From: Nocardioides sp.
Lineage (GTDB): Bacteria > Actinomycetota > Actinomycetes > Propionibacteriales > Nocardioidaceae
Direction of reading: 5' to 3'
DNA: 8,528 bases
NCBI GenBank assembly: GCA_003519585.1
Contig: DOWL01000014.1
Location: 761-9,288, forward strand
Position 1 is the stretch's first letter; the number at the start of each line of letters is the position of its first letter. The position numbers and the translations under genes are program-made. Positions 1-5,977 of the stretch are shown here, in pieces. The notes under the pieces were generated by a model, which worked only from the letters and a program-made list of their open reading frames with translations, made no database searches and was not told the origin of the DNA.

Positions 1-10
1 TGCTGTGATT

Positions 11-50
11 CCTGACGTTCTGCCCCGTTGCAACGCCCCAGAACGTCAGG
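11..50. repeat. Inverted repeat, 12-bp perfect arms
   Basis: The arms CCTGACGTTCTG (11-22) and CAGAACGTCAGG (39-50) are perfectly complementary around a 16-nt loop. The loop itself contains the perfect 10-bp palindrome CGTTGCAACG (26-35). The structure lies just downstream of the minus-strand coiled-coil gene, so it may belong to that operon's terminator, although no T-run follows it. It shares the bases TCAGG (46-50) with the next hairpin, so the two cannot form together. A REP-like dispersed element is an equally good reading. Confidence 0.75.
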
Positions 51-77
51 GATCCCAACATATGTTGGGATTCCTGA
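46..77. repeat. Near-perfect 32-bp palindrome
   Basis: Positions 52-71 are a perfect 20-bp palindrome with arms ATCCCAACAT and ATGTTGGGAT and no loop. Symmetry extends to 46-77 with one mismatched pair (G51 against T72), which would be a G-U wobble in plus-strand RNA. The word GATTCCTGA at 69-77 also occurs at 7-15. With no spacer, the element suits a cruciform, a dimeric protein site or a REP-type unit better than a simple terminator, but terminator function for the minus-strand operon ending at 96 is possible. Confidence 0.75.
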
Positions 78-95
78 GGCGTACGAGACTCCAGC

Positions 96-980
96 TCAGC
101 GCTCCAGCTTGGCCACATTCTCGGCCGCGGCGTCACGTGCGTCGGTCGCCTCGGTCAGCGCTTCCCGGGCCTCGTCGCGGGCCTCCTCGGCCTCGGCGAT
201 CTCGTCGTCGACCTCGTCGGCGGTCTCCTCGAGCTCGGCGATCTTGCGTTTGAGTTCGTCGATCTCCGCCTGCACCTGCATGGAGCGGGCCTCGAGGTCC
301 TTGAGGGCGGCCGCGGCCTCGTCGTGCGCCTCGACGGCCTCGGTGAGGTCGCCCTCCGCCTCCTCGAGCTCGTCGCGGGCGGCGGCCAGGGCCTTCTCGT
401 CGCGGTCGGGGTCGGGAACGACGTGCAGGTCGGGCTTGGTCGGCTCCACGTCGCGGGCGGTGGTCTCGAAGCCGAGCGCCTCGGGCAGCGCCACCGCACG
501 GTCGAGCTCGACCTCATCGACCCCGGTCGCCGACAGGGCACTCACCAGCAACCCGCTCCGCACCGCCTGCCCGCACCGTTCGTCGACCATCGCCGCAGTC
601 AGGGTGCCCTCCACCTGCTCGGCCACGGCATCCGTTACCTTCTGGCCGTGTTCGCGCGCCAGCCGGCGCGCCTGGGTGGTCACCGCCGCGGTGAGCTGGC
701 GCCGCTGCCGGGTCAGCTGGCGCAGCTCGTCTCCGGACATCGACGCCTGCGCCTCCCGCAGCGCCGCGCCCACCTGGAGCACCTGGTCGACCTGCGCGGT
801 CTCGTGCCGGACCAGGAGGTTGAGCACCCAGGCCGCCAGCGACGGCTTCTTGAGCGCCTTGACCTCCTTGGCGAGGTCGGTGCCCTTGAGCTCCTTCGCC
901 TTCGCGTCCCGGGCCGGAGTGAACTCCGCGAGCGTGAGGGCGTAGAGCTCATCGGCGATCTCGAGCAGGTCAGCGCCCAT
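96..980 (-). CDS. Coiled-coil protein of unknown function
   Basis: This predicted soluble protein has 294 residues and I do not recognise its function. The N-terminal part (about 1-175) is mostly helical, with an Ala/Lys-rich stretch that includes KKPSLAAWVLNLL near 44-56. A short Pro/Asp-rich linker follows (about 178-194). Residues about 195-294 are an almost uninterrupted Glu/Ala/Asp/Arg-rich segment with heptad-like spacing, which indicates a long acidic coiled coil. No signal peptide, membrane segment or catalytic motif is visible. The ATG at 980 is the natural start; no clear Shine-Dalgarno precedes it. It begins 24 nt after the stop of the N-acetyltransferase gene in the same direction, so it is probably the last gene of the regulator-NAT operon. 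Paired hairpins lie just after its stop. The alternative plus-strand frames here are shadows. Confidence 0.85.
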   Translation of the reverse strand: MGADLLEIADELYALTLAEFTPARDAKAKELKGTDLAKEVKALKKPSLAAWVLNLLVRHETAQVDQVLQVGAALREAQASMSGDELRQLTRQRRQLTAAVTTQARRLAREHGQKVTDAVAEQVEGTLTAAMVDERCGQAVRSGLLVSALSATGVDEVELDRAVALPEALGFETTARDVEPTKPDLHVVPDPDRDEKALAAARDELEEAEGDLTEAVEAHDEAAAALKDLEARSMQVQAEIDELKRKIAELEETADEVDDEIAEAEEARDEAREALTEATDARDAAAENVAKLER

Positions 981-1004
981 GCGCGGATTCTGGCAGCACC
1001 CGGC

Positions 1005-1886
1005 TCACGGCCGTCCGGCGGCCGTCCAGGCGCGGTGCTTATCCCACTGCGCGGCGTGCAGGGCGCGCAGCTCGGGCTCGCTCAGGCCCGCCAGCGACAG
1101 GCCGAGCTGCTCCACGGCATCGCGCCACGCGTCGTACGTCGGGAGCTCGCTCTCGTACCGATCGGCACCCTCGACCCTGGTCCTCAGGCAGCCGCGGACC
1201 GTGTCAGCCACCTGCTCGCCACGCCGCTGCACGACCAGGAGGCGGGTGAAGTCGCCGTCCGGGGGCGTGGTCAGCCGCTGGTGAGCCGCGTCGACGGCAG
1301 CCTGGTCGATGGACCGTCCGGTCACCTCCAGGCCGAGGAAGCTGCCGGACGGGTCGTGGCGGAACGACCAGCCGTCCGGGCGGACCTCCGTGATCTCGTA
1401 GGTGAAGGCCCCCTGCGTGAGCGGCCCAGGCATCAGCGGCGCCGGGTCGCGCAGACAGTCCCCGAGACCGACGTCGAACCACCAGCGGCCCTCCGGATTC
1501 CCCTCGGTCGACAACCTGCGCACCTCGAGCGCCAGGTGGTTGAGGGCGGTGCTGGCGCGGCCCTCCTCGCTGCTGTAGACGCTGCTGTGCCGGCGGACCA
1601 CGTCGTACCCGAGCGCGCGCAGCACCAACTCGGCGGCGCCGTTGTGGTGGAAGCAGTAGCCGGCGCGCCCCACCTGGTCGATCCGGGTCAGGCTCGCGGC
1701 CGGGTCGACCGACGGCGGCCGACCGAGCATCGTCGCGAGATTCTCGTACGGCAGGGCGTCGAGGTGCGCGCGGTGGATCCGCACCAGGTTCTCGACGTTC
1801 GGTGCGAGGCCCTCGGGCAGGCCGACACAGCGGAGGTACGCCGCGACCGCAGCCCCGCCACTCGGTGTGCTAATCGGCGTGCTCAT
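1005..1886 (-). CDS. nat: Arylamine N-acetyltransferase
   Basis: This 293-residue protein matches the arylamine N-acetyltransferase family, cytosolic enzymes that transfer acetyl from acetyl-CoA to arylamines, hydrazines or related acceptors through a cysteine thioester. Family landmarks are in order: YLRCVGL near 17-23, HLDALPYENL at 41-50, and the Cys-His-Asp triad C78 (GYCF), H117 (LNHLAL) and D138 (WWFDVGLGD). The length is normal. The motif around the nucleophile is RAGYCFHHN rather than the usual RGGYCFE-x-N, so the first Gly and the Glu/Gln are replaced; the triad is intact. The ATG at 1886 lies 17 nt inside the end of the upstream response-regulator gene. A GAGGA stands only 2 nt before it, so translational coupling is likely. 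The natural substrate cannot be read from the sequence; some actinobacterial homologues act in secondary-metabolite or lipid pathways. Confidence 0.9.
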   Translation of the reverse strand: MSTPISTPSGGAAVAAYLRCVGLPEGLAPNVENLVRIHRAHLDALPYENLATMLGRPPSVDPAASLTRIDQVGRAGYCFHHNGAAELVLRALGYDVVRRHSSVYSSEEGRASTALNHLALEVRRLSTEGNPEGRWWFDVGLGDCLRDPAPLMPGPLTQGAFTYEITEVRPDGWSFRHDPSGSFLGLEVTGRSIDQAAVDAAHQRLTTPPDGDFTRLLVVQRRGEQVADTVRGCLRTRVEGADRYESELPTYDAWRDAVEQLGLSLAGLSEPELRALHAAQWDKHRAWTAAGRP

Positions 1887-2547
1887 CGTCCTCGTCGAGC
1901 CCCTGGGCGATCGCGTAGCGGGTCAGCTCGACCCGGTTGTGCAGCTGCAGCTTGCGGAGGGTGTTCTGCACGTGGTTCTGGACCGTGCGGTGCGAGAGCA
2001 CCAGCCGGTCGGCGATCTGCTTGTACGACATCCCCTTGGCGACCATCCGCAGCACTTCGGTCTCGCGCTCGGTCAGGGTCGGCCGGTCGGGTTCGGTCAC
2101 GGCGGGCTCGGAGAGCCGGCGGTACTCCCCCAGGACCAGCCCGGCCAACCCGGGCGTGAAGACCGTGTCACCGGCCGCCACCCGGCGTACGGCGTCGAGC
2201 AGCTCGGTGCGCGAGGCGGACTTCACCAGGTAGCCGGTCGCGCCGGCCTTGACCGCGGCGAGGACGTCGTCCTGCTCGCCCGAGGCGGACAGGATGAGCA
2301 CCCGCGCGGACGGGTCCTGACGGAGCACCTCGGCGGTCACGTCCACGCCGTTCGGGGCCGGGATCTGGAGGTCGAGGACCACGACATGCGGTCGGCAGGC
2401 CGGGAACCGGGCCAGCGCCTCGCTGCCGTTCGCGGCCACCCCGACCACGTCGAAGCCGTGGTCCTGCAGGTCCCGTTCGACGGCATCGCGCCACATCGGG
2501 TGGTCGTCGACGACCATGACCTTGATGCGCTGCTCCTCTGGTGTCAC
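1870..2547 (-). CDS. NarL/FixJ-type response regulator (LuxR HTH)
   Basis: This 225-residue two-component response regulator has a receiver domain at about 8-125. It carries the acidic pair D14/D15 (VVDDHP), phospho-acceptor D59 (VVVLDLQIPAPNG), S87 (LILSASG) and K109 (GYLVKS). A LuxR/NarL helix-turn-helix lies at about 156-214 (LTERETEVL, then YKQIADRL and HRTVQNHV). It should bind DNA when phosphorylated. I chose the GTG at 2547 because it gives a normal length and a short lead into IKVMVVDDHP. The first ATG, at 2517, would begin at the first beta-strand. The reading frame stays open upstream to 3867, but that part is antisense to a membrane-protein gene. The likely partner is the MacS-like kinase at 7112-5970, separated by three genes; MacRS-type kinase and regulator genes are normally adjacent. 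The 3' end overlaps the NAT gene by 17 nt. Confidence 0.92.
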   Translation of the reverse strand: MTPEEQRIKVMVVDDHPMWRDAVERDLQDHGFDVVGVAANGSEALARFPACRPHVVVLDLQIPAPNGVDVTAEVLRQDPSARVLILSASGEQDDVLAAVKAGATGYLVKSASRTELLDAVRRVAAGDTVFTPGLAGLVLGEYRRLSEPAVTEPDRPTLTERETEVLRMVAKGMSYKQIADRLVLSHRTVQNHVQNTLRKLQLHNRVELTRYAIAQGLDEDDEHAD

Positions 2548-2631
2548 CGGGTCCACGCCGGCATCCAACCACGCTGTTCCCCGACCACGAGCTTGACGGT
2601 TCGCCGGACAGCGGGGCTCGGCCCGGCGACC
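2548..2631. promoter_or_regulatory. Divergent intergenic region, regulator / membrane protein
   Basis: These 84 bases separate the divergent response-regulator gene (start 2547, minus) and the first membrane-protein gene (start 2632, plus), so promoters for both should lie here. A TTGACG at 2593-2598 resembles a -35 hexamer for the plus-strand gene, but no convincing -10 follows at 16-18 nt. No strong palindromic operator was found by eye. The assignment rests on gene layout. Confidence 0.4.
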
Positions 2632-4014
2632 ATGGTGACCGTGAGCGAGAAGGCCGGACTGACGCTCCTGCGCGCCTCCGGCGCCCTGCGGGGCCGTCGC
2701 GAGCTGTGGCTCTTCGCGGTCGTCTTCGTCGTCTTCGCACTGACCGCGGACACTGCCCACATCTGCCTGGACGTATGGACCACGAACTACGCCTCGTGGC
2801 GGCTCGCGACCGCGCACACGCCGTACCTCGACGGTGTCTCGATCCCGGATCTGGACAACAACGGGTTCAAGTGGGTCTGGATCCAGGACGCGCCGAACGG
2901 CCACACGGTGGTGACCCGGGCTCCCGCCGCCGTGATCGCCGGGCTGCCCGCCTACCTGCTGAGCCAGCCCGACCAGATGACCGTGCTCCCGGCCGCTCTC
3001 ACCGCCGCGGCCCTGACCGCAGCCGCCGTCGTGCTCTTCCACCGTGCGGTGCGCACCGTGCTGGCGCCCTGGCAGGCGCTGGCGGCCGCGGTCGCGTTCG
3101 CGTTCACCACCCCGATCTGGAGCGTGTCGGCCAACGGCATCTGGCCGCACACGATCACGGTTCTCGGCATCGCGATGGTCGCCTGGGCGGCCTCGGCGCA
3201 GAGGTGGTGGTCGGTCGGGCTCGGAGGTGTGCTGTTGCTCTGGGCCCGTCCGCACGCCGCGGTGATCGTCGCGGTGGTCGCCCTCATCGCGGCCTGGCGG
3301 ACCCGGCGAGTCGGCATCGCGATCCGCGCCGGACTCCCGGGCCTGCTGTCGCTGCCTCTCCTGTGCCTCTGGACGCACTGGATCTACGGCTCGTGGAGCC
3401 CGCTGCCACTGTTCGGCTCCGGGGCGTTCTCCCAGGTCGAGCAGAGCCTGTTCGACCCGGTCAACCAAGCGGCCATGTGGATCTCGCCCGACCGGGGTCT
3501 GTTCGTCTACACCCCGGTCCTGCTGGTCCTGTTGCCCACGGTGCTGCGCACCTGGCGCCGGCTCCCCCGCTGGTCCACCGACCTGCTCGTGGCCGGCTTG
3601 ATCTACACGCTGCTCCAGGCCGCGCTCATCGGCTTTACGGGCGGCTACCCGATCTACGGCTACCGCTACGGGCTGGAGTTCCTGGCGTGCGCGGCCCCGG
3701 CGTACGCCATCGCGGCGACCCACGCCGTGGGTTGGGTACGGCGCAGCCTGCCGGCCCTGCTCACCCTGCAGTTCACCGTCATCCTGCTGGGTGCGGTCGT
3801 CGCCCGGGTGGCCCTCAAGGACACCGCCGCATGGACCGAGAACGCGTTCGTCCGCGCGCTGGTGCACGGTGGTCCGGCGGCGCCGGTGCTGGCCGCGACC
3901 GTGTGGGGCACCTCGTTCCTGCTGGTCCGGATGTGGACGCGGGCCCAGCTGGCCAACGTCCCGGATGAGGAACCGACCGACGGCGACCGTCTGCTCAGCT
4001 CGGCCCAGGGCTGA
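2632..4014 (+). CDS. Polytopic membrane protein A, GT-C/PMT-like
   Basis: This 460-residue integral membrane protein has about ten hydrophobic segments, the first at about 24-42. A roughly 55-residue extracytoplasmic loop follows, with CLDVW (45-49), LDG (66-68) and NGHTVVTRAP (89-98). Further landmarks are FTTPIWS (158-164), NGIWPHT (168-174), WARPHA (204-209), ISPDRGL (284-290), TPVLL (294-298) and GGYPIYGYRYG (337-347). This order (acidic first loop, 'S/R-x-P-x-x-x-x-x-x-P-x-Y' region, RP, SP-x-RGL, then GG...G-R-Y) resembles bacterial GT39/PMT-type GT-C glycosyltransferases, which use polyprenyl-phosphate sugars at the outer membrane face. That function is inference. The ATG at 2632 gives exactly the length of its paralogue at 4595-5977; GTG codons at 2635 and 2641 are alternatives. 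No Shine-Dalgarno is evident. The 3' end overlaps the convergent flavin-reductase-like gene by 20 nt. Confidence 0.85.
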   Translation: MVTVSEKAGLTLLRASGALRGRRELWLFAVVFVVFALTADTAHICLDVWTTNYASWRLATAHTPYLDGVSIPDLDNNGFKWVWIQDAPNGHTVVTRAPAAVIAGLPAYLLSQPDQMTVLPAALTAAALTAAAVVLFHRAVRTVLAPWQALAAAVAFAFTTPIWSVSANGIWPHTITVLGIAMVAWAASAQRWWSVGLGGVLLLWARPHAAVIVAVVALIAAWRTRRVGIAIRAGLPGLLSLPLLCLWTHWIYGSWSPLPLFGSGAFSQVEQSLFDPVNQAAMWISPDRGLFVYTPVLLVLLPTVLRTWRRLPRWSTDLLVAGLIYTLLQAALIGFTGGYPIYGYRYGLEFLACAAPAYAIAATHAVGWVRRSLPALLTLQFTVILLGAVVARVALKDTAAWTENAFVRALVHGGPAAPVLAATVWGTSFLLVRMWTRAQLANVPDEEPTDGDRLLSSAQG

Positions 4015-4513
4015 GCCGGACCCACCGACCCCGCCGGTGGCCGAGCGGGTCGGCGTCGTCGCCGAGCTCGACGTGCTCGATCACGCAGGTGACCAGCCGG
4101 GACCACCCGACGTCGGCGGTCTCCTCCAGGCGTACGCCGGCCCAGGTGGTCGCCCGCTTGAGTCGCGGCCCCCACGCCGTCTCGACGAACGACGCCTGCC
4201 GGAACACCCCACCCGGCGCCGGCGCCGTGCCGGCGAACCCCTCTGCCAGGTCGCGATCGGCCCACGAGAGCAGCTGCACGACCGCCGCGCGGTCGGACCG
4301 GAGGGACTCGTCCAGCTCGGACTCCGGGTCGACGAGGCCGAGCATCCGGGCCGGCTCGCCGAGCGCCACCATGACCGAGGTGAGCGTCAGCCCCGCCCGA
4401 TCGGCACCCGAACCCGCCGTCCACAGCGTCACCGCGCCAGCGAGCCGGCCGCGGAACCGCCGGGCCGGATCGGGCTCCGGATCGGCGAACGGGTGCGACG
4501 AGTGGATGGTCAC
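3995..4513 (-). CDS. Flavin-reductase-like FMN-binding split-barrel protein
   Basis: This 172-residue soluble protein looks like the flavin reductase-like family, split-barrel proteins that bind FMN or FAD, often using NAD(P)H to supply reduced flavin to a monooxygenase. The supporting pattern is an N-terminal RFRGRLAGAVTLWTAG (19-34), LTLTSVMVALGEPARMLGLVD (about 42-62; family members have a T-x-S-x-x...P-P/A-x-x-x-x-x-x segment here), a central WADRDLAEGFAG block (84-95), and a C-terminal strand-rich part with CVIEHVELGDDADPLGHRRGRW ending near 165. The GTG start at 4513 has no clear Shine-Dalgarno; CATGGT (4524-4519) six bases upstream could be a -10 for a leaderless mRNA. No monooxygenase gene is nearby, so the partner is unknown. 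It sits between two paralogous membrane genes, convergent with the first and divergent from the second. Confidence 0.75.
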   Translation of the reverse strand: MTIHSSHPFADPEPDPARRFRGRLAGAVTLWTAGSGADRAGLTLTSVMVALGEPARMLGLVDPESELDESLRSDRAAVVQLLSWADRDLAEGFAGTAPAPGGVFRQASFVETAWGPRLKRATTWAGVRLEETADVGWSRLVTCVIEHVELGDDADPLGHRRGRWVRLSPGPS

Positions 4514-4594
4514 GGGGCCACCATGCCAGCCTGCCCCTCACTCGAATTGCTCGATTCCGGCACGTGATCCCGACCCCGCCGCGAGAATGAGAGC
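4514..4594. promoter_or_regulatory. Divergent intergenic region, flavin reductase / membrane protein B
   Basis: These 81 bases separate two GTG-started divergent genes. On the plus strand GAGAAT (4583-4588) lies six bases before the GTG at 4595, a -10-like placement that fits leaderless transcription. On the minus strand CATGGT (4524-4519) sits similarly before the GTG at 4513. The only relatively AT-rich patch is at 4542-4557 and contains TCGAATTGCTCGA, a weak dyad. No clear -35 boxes are seen. Confidence 0.35.
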
Positions 4595-5977
4595 GTGACC
4601 AGCCTGACCCCCGCAGTCACGCGGTCCCGAGTCACGCGGTCCCCCGAGCAGCGGCGCGGCGTCCGTCGGGCCGGGACGGTGCTGTTCCTGGCCACCTTCT
4701 TGGTCTTCCTCGCCACCGCAAGCCGCGACTACCTCTGCCTCGACGTCTGGAGTTCGAACCTCGCCTCCTACCAGCTGGCCACGACCGGGACGCCCAACCT
4801 CGACGGCGTCGAGGTCCCGCAGCTCGACGGCTCGGCGCTGCGTTGGGTGTACGTCGACGACCACGCGCCCAACGGGCACGTGGTGATCACCCGGTCCCCG
4901 GCGGTGGTGCTCGCCGGCCTCCCGGCGTACCTCATCACCCAGCCGGACACGATGACGGTGGTCCCGGCGGCGGTCACCGCGGCCCTGCTCGGCGCCCTCT
5001 CGGTGCTGTTGATGTACCTCGCCCTGGCCGCGCTGCTGAGCCGCTGGCAGGCCCTCGCCGCGGCGGCAGCGTTCGGGTTCACCACACCGGTGTGGAGCAC
5101 GGCCGCCAACGGCATCTGGCCCCAGACCATCAGCGTGCTCGGGATCGCCCTGATCGCCTGGTCGGCCGCCCATCAGAAGTGGTGGACGATGGGTCTCGGC
5201 GGGGTTCTCCTCCTCTGGGCCCGGCCGCACGCGGCCCTCATCGTCGCGATCCTCGGGCTGACGCTCGCCTGGCGCGAACGCCGGCCCGGCATCGCCCTGC
5301 GGGCCGGCATTCCCGGACTGGTCTCGCTGGTGCTGCTCTCGCTGTGGACGCACTGGGTCTACGGCACCTGGAACCCCACTGCGCTGTACGGCGCGGGGGC
5401 GTTCTCGGAGGTGAACAAGAGCCTGTTCGACATCGAGAACCAGCTCGGCACCTGGATCTCCCCGGACCGGGGGCTGCTGGTCTTCACGCCAGTCCTGCTG
5501 GTGCTGCTTCCCGCGCTCGTGCGCTCCTGGCGGTCGCTCCCGGCCTGGTCGACCACGCTGCTGATCGCCGGGCTGGTGTACACCCTGTTGCAGGGTGCCC
5601 TGATCGGCTTCACCGGCGGCGACCCGATCTACGGCTACCGTTACGGCCTGGAGTTCCTGGCCTGCGCCACCCCGGCGTTCGCGCTGGCGGCGCCGCACGC
5701 CGGGCCGGTCGCACGCCGGCTGCTGACGCCCGTGCTGGCGGTGCAGTTCGTGGTCATCGCGCTCGGCGCCATCGTCGAGCGGGTGGCCCTCGACTACCGG
5801 CTCGCGTGGACGCACAACGCGTTCGTGGACGCCATGATCGCCGGCTCTCCGGCACTGCGGATGAGCGCGGTGCTGCTGGCCCTGCTGCTCGTCTTCGTGG
5901 TGCGGTTGGTTCGAACCTCGACGGTCGGGTCGCAGTCGAGCGACGAGCCCGCCGTACAGCCGGCCGCTGTCAGCTGA
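4595..5977 (+). CDS. Polytopic membrane protein B, GT-C/PMT-like, paralogue of A
   Basis: This 460-residue polytopic membrane protein is clearly paralogous to the product of 2632-4014. The two align through the core with one single-residue indel. Over residues 284-368 here, 66 of 85 positions match by eye. The shared landmarks are CLDVW (48-52), APNGHVVITRSPA (91-103), FTTPVWS (162-168), NGIWPQT (172-178), WARPHA (208-213), ISPDRGL (288-294), TPVLL (298-302) and GDPIYGYRYG (342-351). One notable difference is D343, which is Y339 in the paralogue. The N-terminal tail (1-25) is Arg/Thr-rich and the C-terminal tail (from about 440) is Ser/Pro-rich; both tails have diverged. As for A, a GT-C-type glycosyltransferase role at the outer face of the membrane is plausible but inferred. 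The GTG start gives equal length to A. The 3' end overlaps the convergent histidine-kinase gene by 8 nt. Confidence 0.85.
   Translation: MTSLTPAVTRSRVTRSPEQRRGVRRAGTVLFLATFLVFLATASRDYLCLDVWSSNLASYQLATTGTPNLDGVEVPQLDGSALRWVYVDDHAPNGHVVITRSPAVVLAGLPAYLITQPDTMTVVPAAVTAALLGALSVLLMYLALAALLSRWQALAAAAAFGFTTPVWSTAANGIWPQTISVLGIALIAWSAAHQKWWTMGLGGVLLLWARPHAALIVAILGLTLAWRERRPGIALRAGIPGLVSLVLLSLWTHWVYGTWNPTALYGAGAFSEVNKSLFDIENQLGTWISPDRGLLVFTPVLLVLLPALVRSWRSLPAWSTTLLIAGLVYTLLQGALIGFTGGDPIYGYRYGLEFLACATPAFALAAPHAGPVARRLLTPVLAVQFVVIALGAIVERVALDYRLAWTHNAFVDAMIAGSPALRMSAVLLALLLVFVVRLVRTSTVGSQSSDEPAVQPAAVS

Noticed and set aside
28..2159. Long plus-strand open frames across the left third (28-945 and 324-2159)
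   Set aside because: They are GC-driven shadows of the coiled-coil, NAT and regulator genes, which carry recognisable motifs on the minus strand.
2548..3867. Open minus-strand frame extending the response regulator by about 440 codons
   Set aside because: It is antisense to membrane gene A, is rich in Arg/Gly/Gln/Asp without domain features, and the receiver domain starts normally near 2547.
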